DNA of 32,069 bases, taken from an uncultured Leucothrix sp. (GTDB lineage Bacteria > Pseudomonadota > Gammaproteobacteria > Thiotrichales > Thiotrichaceae). This document shows, one piece after another, positions 20,467-30,574 of this stretch (position 1 is its first letter; the number at the start of each line of letters is the position of its first letter). The notes under the pieces were generated by a model. That model had not been told where the DNA came from, searched no databases, and saw only the letters and a list, made by a program, of their open reading frames with translations. The translations under genes and the position numbers were made by a program. The DNA is taken from positions 1 to 32,069 of the forward strand of contig CALAJG010000041.1 in the NCBI GenBank assembly GCA_937923375.1, written 5' to 3'.

Positions 20467-20470
20467 TGAA

Positions 20471-22603
20471 TTAGCCTCTACGCCAAGTGTGAAACTTCTC
20501 AACATACGAAAGAAGTTTCTCAGGCGCATGAGCCTTCTTCCAATTGCCGGCTGCAAACTTATTTGATTCTGACATAGTGGGGTAAATATGTATCGTTCCC
20601 AGTATCTTATTGAGCCCTAGATTATATTTCATTGCCAGAATGAATTCTGGGATTAGGTCACCTGCCCCCTTACCAATAATCGTCACCCCAAGAATCTTAT
20701 CTTTACCAGGTACAGTAAGCACTTTTACCGAACCTTCATCACTGCTATCTGCTATCGCACGATCCAAATCGTCAATCCCATAGGTGGTTACTTCATAAGC
20801 AATATTCTTCTCTATTGCATCCTTTTCGTTAAGGCCAACGCGCGCCACCTCAGGATCTGTAAAGGTTGCCCAAGGGATAACCCGATAATCAACTCGAAAA
20901 CGCTTAAAAGCGCCAAACAAGGCATTCACACTTGCATACCAAGCCTGATGTGCTGCTGTATGTGTGAACTGATAAGGGCCGGCCACATCGCCAACTGCAT
21001 AAATATTAGGAAAGTTTGTGGTCAGGAAGCCGTCCGTTTCAATAGTACCTCGACCAGAAATTTCAACGCCTAACTCTTCAAGGCCAAACCCTGTGATATT
21101 TGCTTTACGGCCCAAGGCTAGCAGTACACGGTCAAAAGGAACTTTTTTCTCTTCTCCATCGTGCTCACAAATTAGGTAGTTCTCACCTGCTTCCTGGATA
21201 AACTCCTTAGCATCGTGCGATGACAACACTTCAATACCCTCTTCGATAAAACGAGATTGCATGAGTTCAGATACTTCATTATCTTCACGAACCATAATAG
21301 TCGGTGAACGCTCTACCATGGTGACTTTCGTTCCAAGGCGATTAAATGCCTGCGCCAACTCACTGCCAATGGGACCACCACCCAATACAACCAGACGCTC
21401 CGGCTGTTCTTCAATTTCCCAAAGGTTGTCGCTGGTCAAATAGTCAACTGAATCTACCCCTTTAATAGGTGGAACAAGTGGCGATGCCCCAGTCGCTATG
21501 ATGATGTTTTTTGTGGTGTGAATTTTGCCGTTGACCTCAACACGAAAAGGATCAAGTATCTTAGCTTCGCCAGTAATGACCTCAACTCCAAGCTCAGTGT
21601 ATCGCTCGATAGAATCATGTGGTTCAATTGCTTTGATTATCCCATGTACCCGCTTCATCACTGTCTTAAAATCAAAGGTAGGTTGCATATTTTCTAAGCC
21701 GTACTTTTCTGCATGTTGCGCTTCATGAACCGCTTTGGCTGTACGAATCAGTGCCTTGCTCGGCACACATCCCGTATTCAAACAATCTCCACCCATTTTG
21801 TGCTTTTCTATCAGACCAACTTTAGCCTTTACAGCTGCCGCAATATAGGCTGAGACCAGCCCACCAGAACCAGCACCAATAACCAGCAGATTAAAGTCAA
21901 AACTTTCTGGTTTGTCGTATACTGAAAATACTTTGCTCGCGCGAATTTTATTCATAATTTTTTTAGCAACCACAGGGAAAACTCCTAGTAAGGCAAAGGC
22001 TAACAATAAGCCCGGAGAGAGAATACTGGACAGTGAATCGATTTGAGCAAGCTGCGTTCCTGCATAAACAAATACAGCTGTGCCAGCCAACATTCCAATC
22101 TGACTAACCCAGGCAAAAGTGATTGTTTTGAGCTTAGTGAAGCCCATCAGGATATTGACCAGAAAGAATGGAAACAATGGCACTAGTCGCATCGCGAATA
22201 GATACAGTGGCCCTTCTTTTTCTACACCATCATTAATTAGCTGTAGCTTATCGGCATAGCGATCCTGGAGCGTGTCACGAAATAAGTATCTCGCAACCAG
22301 AAAAGCCAATGTAGCGCCAAGCGTACTAGCAAAAGATACAACAATAACACCAGTGACTAGACCAAATAATGTGCCTGCCAGAACAGTCATTATCGCCGCG
22401 CCCGGAAGTGACAAGGCTGCCATAATGACGTAAACAACAAAAAACATCAGAAGCGTCAGCAGGGTATTTTGTTGATAATAGTCGTTAAATGCTTGTTGTT
22501 TCTCTTTAATGAAATCCAGCGAGAAATATTGCTGGAGATCAAAAAGAAAAAATGAAGCAAATAATAGTGCAATGACACCAAGCAGGATGATTTTTTTATT
22601 CAT
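20471..22603 (-). CDS. Fusion of N-terminal VTT/TVP38 (SNARE-associated/DedA-like) membrane domain with a pyridine nucleotide-disulfide oxidoreductase
   Basis: 710 aa; N-terminal ~225 aa polytopic (YVIMAALSLPGAAIMTVLAGTLFGLVTG; MRLVPLFPFFLVNILMGFT), then NLLVIGAGSGGLVSAYIAA...MGGDCLNTGCVPSKALIR (redox CxxxxC), YAVGDVAGPYQFTHTAAHQA. Confidence 0.92.
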   Translation of the reverse strand: MNKKIILLGVIALLFASFFLFDLQQYFSLDFIKEKQQAFNDYYQQNTLLTLLMFFVVYVIMAALSLPGAAIMTVLAGTLFGLVTGVIVVSFASTLGATLAFLVARYLFRDTLQDRYADKLQLINDGVEKEGPLYLFAMRLVPLFPFFLVNILMGFTKLKTITFAWVSQIGMLAGTAVFVYAGTQLAQIDSLSSILSPGLLLAFALLGVFPVVAKKIMNKIRASKVFSVYDKPESFDFNLLVIGAGSGGLVSAYIAAAVKAKVGLIEKHKMGGDCLNTGCVPSKALIRTAKAVHEAQHAEKYGLENMQPTFDFKTVMKRVHGIIKAIEPHDSIERYTELGVEVITGEAKILDPFRVEVNGKIHTTKNIIIATGASPLVPPIKGVDSVDYLTSDNLWEIEEQPERLVVLGGGPIGSELAQAFNRLGTKVTMVERSPTIMVREDNEVSELMQSRFIEEGIEVLSSHDAKEFIQEAGENYLICEHDGEEKKVPFDRVLLALGRKANITGFGLEELGVEISGRGTIETDGFLTTNFPNIYAVGDVAGPYQFTHTAAHQAWYASVNALFGAFKRFRVDYRVIPWATFTDPEVARVGLNEKDAIEKNIAYEVTTYGIDDLDRAIADSSDEGSVKVLTVPGKDKILGVTIIGKGAGDLIPEFILAMKYNLGLNKILGTIHIYPTMSESNKFAAGNWKKAHAPEKLLSYVEKFHTWRRG

Positions 22604-22797
22604 AATTTAAGGCCAACATATAGGCAAATGTGTAAGTAAGTTATCTTACGCGATCCCAACATGCACGGATGCTTAATTCCACGAATAAAAAATGAAGTTT
22701 AAATAATCAAGCCATCAACTGACTACTTTAATTGATTAAAAGGTCGCTTTAAGGTTGGATACTGTTGGAGCGATGCTGTAGGTTGTTCCAAGCTACG

Positions 22798-24294
22798 CTA
22801 ATCATTAGTTGCAAAAGTCCAGGATCGTTGGTCATCCTTCAATGACTCAAGACGCACGTCATAACCCCATAAGCGCCTCAAATGCTTTAGCACTTCAGTT
22901 GTTTCATCGTTCAGTGGTCGACCATTATGCTGATGATGGCGTAAAGTTAAGGAGCGATCGCCACGCACATCTACACTGTGGACCTGAATATCAGGCTCAT
23001 TGGCACTGAGATTATACTGTTGAGACAGCACTTCCCTAACGCGTCTATAGCCCTCATCATCATGGATTGCGGTCACATCAATTGTGGATTTATACTCATT
23101 GTCTTCCAACGCAAAGAAACGGAATTTCCGGATGACAGTGGGTGATAAGTACTGCTCTACAAAGCTCTCATCGCGATAATTCTTCATCGCATGATGCAAT
23201 GTTTCCAACCAATCAGCACCTGCTATTTCCGGAAACCAGCGCTTATCCTCATCAGTTGGATTTTCGCAAATTCGCCGAATATCCGTCATCATGGCGAAGC
23301 CCAATGCGTAAGGGTTGATACCTGAATAGTAGGGACTATCAAACTCGGGCTGCGCAACTACATTAGTATGCGAAGTCAAAAATTCCATCATGAATGCATC
23401 AGTTACCAGACCTTCATCATACATTTCATTGAGAATCGTATAGTGCCAAAAAGTAGCCCAGCCCTCATTCATAACCTGAGTCTGCCGCTGCGGATAGAAG
23501 TATTGTGCCATTTTCCGCACGATTCTAACGATCTCTCGCTGCCATGGTTCTAAGTGAGGCGCACTTTTCTCAACAAAATAGAGAATATTTTCCTGCGGCT
23601 GTTCAGGGAAATTAACCCGTTTTGGCTCATCAATCTGTTTATGGGTGTCCGGGATAGTTCGCCAAAGATCGTTGAGATGCGTTTGTATATAGTGCTCACG
23701 TTCCTTTTGCCGGACTTTTTCGTCTTCTGCCGAAATGGGCACAGGCCGTTGATAGCGATCTACGCCATAGTTCATTAGCGCATGACAAGAGTCCAGAGTC
23801 GACTCCACTGCATCTACTCCGTGACGTTCTTCGCATTCGGCAATGTAGTTCTTAGCAAACACGAGATAATCAATAATTGCTTCAGCATCAGTCCAGGTCC
23901 GAAACAAATAGTTACCTTTAAAAAAAGAATTGTGTCCATAGCAAGCATGCGCGATAACTAAAGCTTGCATAGTCATGGAGTTCTCTTCCATAAGATATGC
24001 AATACAAGGATCCGAATTGATTACAATTTCATAGGCTAAACCCATTCGACCACGTGAATAATTCTTCTCTGTGGAGACGTATTTCTTTCCATAAGTCCAA
24101 TGGTTGTAACTAACCGGCATACCCACCGAGGCGTAGGCATCCATCATTTGATCAGAACGGATAACTTCAATCTGATTAGGATACGTATCCAGTTTGAATT
24201 TTTCCTTGGCGATACGAGCAATCTCCTGATCATATTGCTCTAGTAATTCAAACGTCCAATCTGATCCGGTTGAGATGGGCTTACGACGACTCAT
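22798..24294 (-). CDS. SpoVR family protein (YcgB-like)
   Basis: 498 aa; [77 protein letters not shown]. Confidence 0.93.
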   Translation of the reverse strand: MSRRKPISTGSDWTFELLEQYDQEIARIAKEKFKLDTYPNQIEVIRSDQMMDAYASVGMPVSYNHWTYGKKYVSTEKNYSRGRMGLAYEIVINSDPCIAYLMEENSMTMQALVIAHACYGHNSFFKGNYLFRTWTDAEAIIDYLVFAKNYIAECEERHGVDAVESTLDSCHALMNYGVDRYQRPVPISAEDEKVRQKEREHYIQTHLNDLWRTIPDTHKQIDEPKRVNFPEQPQENILYFVEKSAPHLEPWQREIVRIVRKMAQYFYPQRQTQVMNEGWATFWHYTILNEMYDEGLVTDAFMMEFLTSHTNVVAQPEFDSPYYSGINPYALGFAMMTDIRRICENPTDEDKRWFPEIAGADWLETLHHAMKNYRDESFVEQYLSPTVIRKFRFFALEDNEYKSTIDVTAIHDDEGYRRVREVLSQQYNLSANEPDIQVHSVDVRGDRSLTLRHHQHNGRPLNDETTEVLKHLRRLWGYDVRLESLKDDQRSWTFATND

Positions 24295-25568
24295 TTCACA
24301 CCTCGCTCAAATAACTGGCGAAATACCGGATAAATCTGTGAATTATCCTGCACCGCTTTCAAATCGAAGCGGTCACTAAAAATGCCACTCTGGATTTCTT
24401 TATAACTGTACCAAAGCTCCTGAGGTGGACGTTTGCCTATTTCAATGTATGAGTAATGCTGCACACAGGGCAAAATCTTCTCGTTAAGCAGCTCCACACA
24501 CTGCTCGGTATCACCCTGCCAATTGTCGCCGTCTGAGGCTTGTGCAGCATAAATATTCCACTGACTCGGTGGATAACGATCGGTGATAATTTCATCCATC
24601 AACGTTAATGCACTGGAAACAACCGTTCCACCCGTTTCTCGGGAATAGAAAAAATCATGCTCATTCACTTCCGACGCAGTGTTGTGATGACGAATAAAAA
24701 CCAAGTCAATTTTTTCGTAGTTTCGTTTTAGAAATAAATACAGCAAGAAGAAGAATCGTTTAGCCGTATCTTTGATGTCCTCTGTCATAGATCCTGACAC
24801 ATCCATTAAGCAGAACATCACAGCTTTTGGCGACGGCTGGGGTAACTTTACGGTGAGATTGTATTTGAGATCAAACTCATCGATATACGGTATGGCATTA
24901 AGTTTCCGTGACAGCACTTCAATCTCAGCTACAATTTCAGCTTTGCGAATCTCTTGCTTATCACTCAACGGTTCTATTAATGCTTCTAGCTCCAGTCGTA
25001 ATTCTTTTCGTCGACGACGATTTTTACCGCCTAAAGCTATCTTGCGAGCATGAGCACTCTTCAGTGAACGGACAACATTGAGCTGACTCGGGCTACCCGC
25101 TTCGCTGTAACCGGCACGAACCATTTTGAATTCACTGCTATCGGCGAGCTGCCGCTTCACCATATTTGGCAACGCCAAGTCTTCAAACATGAACTCCAGA
25201 AATTCTTCCTGAGAAATCTGAAAAACAAACTCGTCATCACCTTCGCCAGAGTCAGAGGCTTCACCTTCACCGGAGCCACCGCCTTCAGACTGAGGTGGGC
25301 GCTGAATTTTATCGCCTTTAGAAAACTCTTTATTACCACTCAGGACAAAATTGCGTTCGCCACCCTGCCCGTGCCCAAACACTGGTTCGTTAACATCGTC
25401 TTTGGGTATGCTAACGTCTTCACCCCGGTCCATGTCGGTGATGCTACGCCTGCCAATCGCTTCTGAAACAGACTTTTTAATTTGCTTACGGTATCGTCGC
25501 AAAAATCGCTGACGGTTTACCGTATTTTTATTTTTACTGTTTAGACGCCGATCGATAATGTATGGCAT
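24291..25568 (-). CDS. DUF444 family protein (YeaH/YhbH-like)
   Basis: 425 aa; [78 protein letters not shown] (vWA-like MIDAS DVSGS). Confidence 0.93.
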   Translation of the reverse strand: MPYIIDRRLNSKNKNTVNRQRFLRRYRKQIKKSVSEAIGRRSITDMDRGEDVSIPKDDVNEPVFGHGQGGERNFVLSGNKEFSKGDKIQRPPQSEGGGSGEGEASDSGEGDDEFVFQISQEEFLEFMFEDLALPNMVKRQLADSSEFKMVRAGYSEAGSPSQLNVVRSLKSAHARKIALGGKNRRRRKELRLELEALIEPLSDKQEIRKAEIVAEIEVLSRKLNAIPYIDEFDLKYNLTVKLPQPSPKAVMFCLMDVSGSMTEDIKDTAKRFFFLLYLFLKRNYEKIDLVFIRHHNTASEVNEHDFFYSRETGGTVVSSALTLMDEIITDRYPPSQWNIYAAQASDGDNWQGDTEQCVELLNEKILPCVQHYSYIEIGKRPPQELWYSYKEIQSGIFSDRFDLKAVQDNSQIYPVFRQLFERGVK

Positions 25569-25622
25569 AAGCCCCTCATACGCGTTAGATCAAATAACTA
25601 AGTCCACATAACTCAATCAAAT

Positions 25623-27542
25623 CTACTGCGACTTCCTGACACGCAAATACCACTCTGCTAGCAAGCGCACCTGTTTGTCTGTGTAACCTCGTTCCACCAT
25701 CCGGTTGACAAAATTATCATGTTTACGCTGCTCGTCAGTTGATGATTTAGCGCTGAAAGATATAACTGGTAACAGCTCTTCTGTGCTTGAAAACATTTTC
25801 TTCTCAATCACCCGGCGCAGTTTTTCATAGCTAGTCCAGTCGGGATTCTTACCTTCGTTATTAGCACGTGCCCGTAAAACAAAGTTAACCACTTCGTGAC
25901 GGAAGTCTTTTGGATTGCTTATTCCGGCTGCTTTTTCGATTTTCTCAAGGTCTGCATTTAACGCATTACGATCTAACAACTCACCCGTCTCAGGGTCACG
26001 ATATTCCTGATCCTGAATCCAGAAGTCAGCATAGGTAACGTATCGATCAAATAAGTTTTGACCGTACTCTGAGTAAGACTCAAGGTAAGCGGTTTGAATT
26101 TCTTTACCGATGAACTGAACGTAGCGTGGACTCAGGAATTCCTTGATGTAGCCCATGTAACGATCCTGAACTTCCTCACTAAACTGTTCGCGCTCGATTT
26201 GTTTTTCAAGCACGTACATTAGATGAACAGGGTTTGCAGCAATCTCAGTGGAATCAAAATTAAATACTTTTGACAGAATCTTAAAAGCAAAGCGAGTAGA
26301 AATGCCGTTCATTCCTTCGTCTACACCAGCAGCATCTTTATACTCCTGCATTGTCTTAGCTTTTGGGTCGATATCTTTAAGCGTTTCACCATCATAAATT
26401 CGCATCTTCGAGAAAATGCTCGAATTCTCCGGTTCTTTCAAGCGTGACAGCACTGAAAACTCTGCTAGCATCTTTAGGGTATCCGGAGCACAAGGCGCCT
26501 GAGATAAAGAACTGTTTTGCATCAGTTTTTCGTATATTTTTATTTCTTCGCTCAGGCGTAGGCAATATGGCACTTTGATAATCGAAACACGATCTATAAA
26601 GGCCTCATTGTTTCGATCATTTTTAAACGTTTGCCATTCCGATTCGTTAGAATGCGCCAGAATTACACCGTTAAAAGGAATCGCGCCAATACTTTCAGTA
26701 CCGTTATAGTTGCCTTCCTGAGTCGCTGTCAGTAGAGGATGTAACACCTTTATCGGTGCCTTAAACATCTCAACGAACTCCATCAAACCCTGGTTCGCCA
26801 TACACAAACCACCCGAGTAGCTATAGGCATCGGTGTCATGCTGCGGGAAATCTTCCAGTTTGCGAATATCGACCTTACCAACAAGCGAAGAGATATCCTG
26901 ATTATTCTCATCGCCGGGCTCTGTTTTAGAAATAGCAATTTGGTTGAGCATCGATGGATGACGCTTTACAACGGTAAATTTGCTGATGTCGCCACCAAAT
27001 TCACGCAACCGCTTAGCGGCCCAGGGTGACATAATGGTATTTAGATAGCGTTTGGGAATACCATAGTCTTCTTCGAGGATAACCGCGTCTTCACCACCAA
27101 ACAATCCCAGTGGCGACTCGTTGATCGGTGAGCCCTTGATGCAGTAAATAGGCTGCTTTTCCATCAGCGCCTTAAGTGACTCAGCTAACGAAGATTTACC
27201 GCCACCTACGGGGCCTAATAGGTATAAAACCTGCTTATTTTCTTCTAAGCCTTGAGCGGCGTGCCGAAAGAAAGCCACTATCTGTTCAATGCTATCTTCC
27301 ATTCCATAGAAATCTGAAAAGGCGGGATAACGTTTGATCACTTTATTCATAAAGATCCGACTGAGACGTGGATCTTTTGCGGTATCTATCACCTCGGGCT
27401 CACCAATAGCCTGTAGCATTCGCTCCGCAGCGGTGGCATAAGTCAAAGGCTCTTTTTTACAAAGATCGAGATATTCCTGCAGGGAAAGCTCTTCTTCTTT
27501 GAAAGACTCATAACGTGATTGATAATGATCAAATATACTCAT
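25623..27542 (-). CDS. PrkA family serine protein kinase (YeaG-like)
   Basis: 639 aa; LYLLGPVGGGKSSLAESLKALMEKQPIYCIKGSP (Walker A), IPFNGVILAHSNESEW, C-terminal PrkA segment. Confidence 0.94.
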   Translation of the reverse strand: MSIFDHYQSRYESFKEEELSLQEYLDLCKKEPLTYATAAERMLQAIGEPEVIDTAKDPRLSRIFMNKVIKRYPAFSDFYGMEDSIEQIVAFFRHAAQGLEENKQVLYLLGPVGGGKSSLAESLKALMEKQPIYCIKGSPINESPLGLFGGEDAVILEEDYGIPKRYLNTIMSPWAAKRLREFGGDISKFTVVKRHPSMLNQIAISKTEPGDENNQDISSLVGKVDIRKLEDFPQHDTDAYSYSGGLCMANQGLMEFVEMFKAPIKVLHPLLTATQEGNYNGTESIGAIPFNGVILAHSNESEWQTFKNDRNNEAFIDRVSIIKVPYCLRLSEEIKIYEKLMQNSSLSQAPCAPDTLKMLAEFSVLSRLKEPENSSIFSKMRIYDGETLKDIDPKAKTMQEYKDAAGVDEGMNGISTRFAFKILSKVFNFDSTEIAANPVHLMYVLEKQIEREQFSEEVQDRYMGYIKEFLSPRYVQFIGKEIQTAYLESYSEYGQNLFDRYVTYADFWIQDQEYRDPETGELLDRNALNADLEKIEKAAGISNPKDFRHEVVNFVLRARANNEGKNPDWTSYEKLRRVIEKKMFSSTEELLPVISFSAKSSTDEQRKHDNFVNRMVERGYTDKQVRLLAEWYLRVRKSQ

Positions 27543-28024
27543 TCTAATACCACCAAATTGTAGGCTGAAATTCTTTTTATATTGAGCGCCCCGCCGTGAA
27601 GCGAGAGCTCCTCATTCTGTACAGCGAGCCTTATACGTTGAGATTCTTATGTGGCTCAGTTCAGGTATGAAATCCACATCTAATCTAACTAAGCTTAGAT
27701 TGTTTTATACCGCTTAAATCGTGTAATAAACAACCACAACCGGATCAACGGGCTTGCCTTCTCTTAGTTTCAGTCAAGGTTCATGAAAAAAACCTTAGTT
27801 AGCAATTTTTGACCTAAATCGAACCGTTTGGTTTCGTCAGTATTATAAGTTAGCCGATAAGTACGGCTCATAATAATTGATTTATCAATACTATGACGAA
27901 TGTTAAGACCTAGGTATAGTCAGTATAGAGAGATTGCGGTAAATTCACTAGTTACCGTAATGTATAAATGTTTCTCTGGAATAAGAAACACTGAAGTGTA
28001 TCTGGAGGTATGACAAGAATAAAT

Positions 28025-28101
<77 letters not shown>

Positions 28102-28116
28102 CCAGAAAGAAAGCGG

Positions 28117-28145
28117 ATTATAGAGAGAGCCCAGCAAGCTTGCAA
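28117..28145 (-). promoter_or_regulatory. Sigma70-like promoter for the initiator tRNA
   Basis: Minus strand TTGCAA-N17-TATAAT followed by GC-rich discriminator-like CCGC; 15 bp upstream of tRNA position 1. Confidence 0.75.
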
Positions 28146-28185
28146 GCCCTCATTACTCTATATTCAAATCAGTTATTGAACTCTG

Positions 28186-29214
28186 TCAAAACTCAAGTTT
28201 TTCCAAGGCATGAACACCACGATATTTAATCAAGGCATTGGTTTTAACAATGTCTGACTGCTTTGGCAATAAGTTAAACAAGCGTTCTCCCGGGTTTTGA
28301 AAACCTTCCGGAATGGCGTCTTGCTTGATGATAGCCATGGCAATTGAAGACCACGAATTGTCCTCCGAGGCATAGTTAAAGTTAAACTGCGTGCCCTCAG
28401 TGTGGGTGGAAAAAATAGCATTTTGTAATTCAATTGCTCCCTGATCCAAAATCTCTTGAGCTAAGACGCTCGGTGAGGACACGTCAACGATCGTATCGGC
28501 ATTGACTACTTCAAACAATAGCTCATCCTTTCGGACTTTTTCTACAATAGCGCGTATTTCAGGGCGCATGCGCTCGACAACAGCACAGATAGATGTCGAT
28601 AAATCATCTGACTCTACCAGCGCAGAGTCATTGGCTAGAATTAAAATGGTCGATGCGCGATCGACACCTGCTTTTTTCAACACCGAACTGTCTGAAGCAA
28701 CTCCTTTTACAAATTCAACATTTAGAGACGTCATCCAAGCAGGCTTTTCTTCCAGTCGATTATTGGCACAGACAATTCCGGCATGTTCAAAACGTGAATC
28801 ATTTCGTAGTTCAGTAACAATGTTCTGTACTTTTTCATCACTGGGGTAGCCTGCAATGATCAAATCAACCTCACCTTTCATACTTATTAATCCTTTTTTG
28901 CGCTTGGAACCAACCTCAACCATAAGCTCTGTCACCTTACCCAAAAATAAACCGAGCAAAGCGATGCCAATAATCATGTAAATCGTAACAAACACCTTAC
29001 CAAGGCCAGTCTTTGGCGAGATGTCGCCATAGCCAACCGTAGTCGCGGTGGTTACTAGAAAATAGTAGGTATCGAGTAAAGTCAGCCCTTCAACCAGCCA
29101 CATGTATAGAGCAAACAGCAGAGATGCTGCTAGAAAAAACAGCAGCAAACGCTTGTTTTCTTTAAGCAGGGGCATCCCCTGCAGGCGTTTAAACGTGTTA
29201 ACCAAAAAAAACAT
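28186..29214 (-). CDS. Two-TM potassium channel with cytoplasmic RCK/TrkA-N-like domain
   Basis: Selectivity filter TTATTVGYGDIS between two hydrophobic segments, then DLIIAGYPSDEKVQNIVTELRND Rossmann-like region. Start chosen as ATG 29214, just after the pmbA stop. Confidence 0.88.
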   Translation of the reverse strand: MFFLVNTFKRLQGMPLLKENKRLLLFFLAASLLFALYMWLVEGLTLLDTYYFLVTTATTVGYGDISPKTGLGKVFVTIYMIIGIALLGLFLGKVTELMVEVGSKRKKGLISMKGEVDLIIAGYPSDEKVQNIVTELRNDSRFEHAGIVCANNRLEEKPAWMTSLNVEFVKGVASDSSVLKKAGVDRASTILILANDSALVESDDLSTSICAVVERMRPEIRAIVEKVRKDELLFEVVNADTIVDVSSPSVLAQEILDQGAIELQNAIFSTHTEGTQFNFNYASEDNSWSSIAMAIIKQDAIPEGFQNPGERLFNLLPKQSDIVKTNALIKYRGVHALEKLEF

Positions 29215-29215
29215 A

Positions 29216-30574
29216 TTAATCGCCTGAGATAGCCAAACCAGCAAAACGGATTGATGGCATCAGCGAAGAACGTTGCCAGTTCCAGAAACGTTCATTCCCA
29301 ATACACTCAATCTGATTGAGCATCTTGTAGAAATTCCCAGCAACAGTAACGCCCCTCACCGGCTGAACACGCTTACCATCGCGGCAAAGGAACCCCGACA
29401 CGCCCAAACTAAAGTCTCCGGAAATAGCATTGGCTCCAGAATGAAGTCCGGCCATACTGGTAATTTCCAAGTATTCGCCCGCATAAATCTCAGCCGCGTT
29501 TGCAGTGCCTGCATCTATCGTTAACTGGTGCGAACCCACGCCCAAGGTTGAACGTGGCCCTCTTGAAGCGTGCCCTGTGGTGGTCAGTCCAAAATGGCTA
29601 GCAGTGACACTGTTATGCATCATGGTGTTTAATTTGCCTTCGACGATGAAAGGCGTATTGGCCGTAGCGGTGCCTTCATCATCAAATAAGCTGTAACCGA
29701 AACCATCTGTAAGCAGTGGCATGTCGTGCATGCTCAAGCGGCTGTCAGCAACCGTCTCACCAATCTTATCGCGCCAAGGGCTAATCCCTTCTTTGGCCGC
29801 TTTACCTGAAATAGCCATGGAAAAAACCACAAACAGTTGGATCTGGCATTCACGATCAAAGATCACGTCATAGTGCTTTGACGGAATTGGCTTACCGTCC
29901 AATAAATCTAAGCTTGCACCAGCGACAGACTCGATTAGTGTTGGGACGTCTAGCTGTTGCGTCAAACGTTGCATCTGTCCGGTTCCTTCCATGGCATTTT
30001 TGTCACCATCTTCCGCCAATGCATAGGCATACGCATAAACCATACGTTCGCGACTAGCGGCACTTAGTCCGGCTGATGAGAATAAGAAACGGCTATTGGC
30101 AACATCTGACAGGCCATTGTAAGGAACATTTTTCACCAGCGGCTTATCCAGCAATCCCTGCTCTAACTGCAACACCATATCGATCTGCTGATCGACTGAG
30201 GCAGAGTCTTCAGGGAAAAAGATACTATCGTCACTGACTAACTGCTGCTGTGAATCCAGAATACGCTCGTGTGGTTCCGTGTCTGAAAACGTTGCATTTT
30301 GCAGTGCCTGATCAACCATCCATTGCAATGACTCGGCATCACTGGCTTCACTGTAGGCAATACCGATGTGATCATCTTTTATCACCCGTACGCCAAAGCT
30401 CTGCGTATTGCTCACTGTTTGCTCTTCAAGCTTGCCTTCACTAGCTTTTAACGACAGCGACTCGGCGGCGATGATAATTAAATCAGCTTCAGCACCCGCA
30501 TCTTTAACGCGACTGAAAACTTGCTCGCTGGCCTGCTGTAAACCACTATCAATTGTTTGGGACTGACTCATCAA
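29216..30574 (-). CDS. pmbA: Metalloprotease subunit PmbA/TldE
   Basis: 452 aa; GVRVIKDDHIGIAYSE; GKPIPSKHYDVIFDRECQIQLF; ITSMAGLHSGANAISGDFSLGVSGFLCRDGKRVQPVRGVTVAGNFYKML. Confidence 0.93.
   Translation of the reverse strand: MMSQSQTIDSGLQQASEQVFSRVKDAGAEADLIIIAAESLSLKASEGKLEEQTVSNTQSFGVRVIKDDHIGIAYSEASDAESLQWMVDQALQNATFSDTEPHERILDSQQQLVSDDSIFFPEDSASVDQQIDMVLQLEQGLLDKPLVKNVPYNGLSDVANSRFLFSSAGLSAASRERMVYAYAYALAEDGDKNAMEGTGQMQRLTQQLDVPTLIESVAGASLDLLDGKPIPSKHYDVIFDRECQIQLFVVFSMAISGKAAKEGISPWRDKIGETVADSRLSMHDMPLLTDGFGYSLFDDEGTATANTPFIVEGKLNTMMHNSVTASHFGLTTTGHASRGPRSTLGVGSHQLTIDAGTANAAEIYAGEYLEITSMAGLHSGANAISGDFSLGVSGFLCRDGKRVQPVRGVTVAGNFYKMLNQIECIGNERFWNWQRSSLMPSIRFAGLAISGD

Noticed and set aside
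27876-27889. ATTGATTTATCAAT as an FNR box
   Set aside because: FNR consensus is TTGAT-N4-ATCAA; here the half-sites are only 2 bp apart, so it does not fit.
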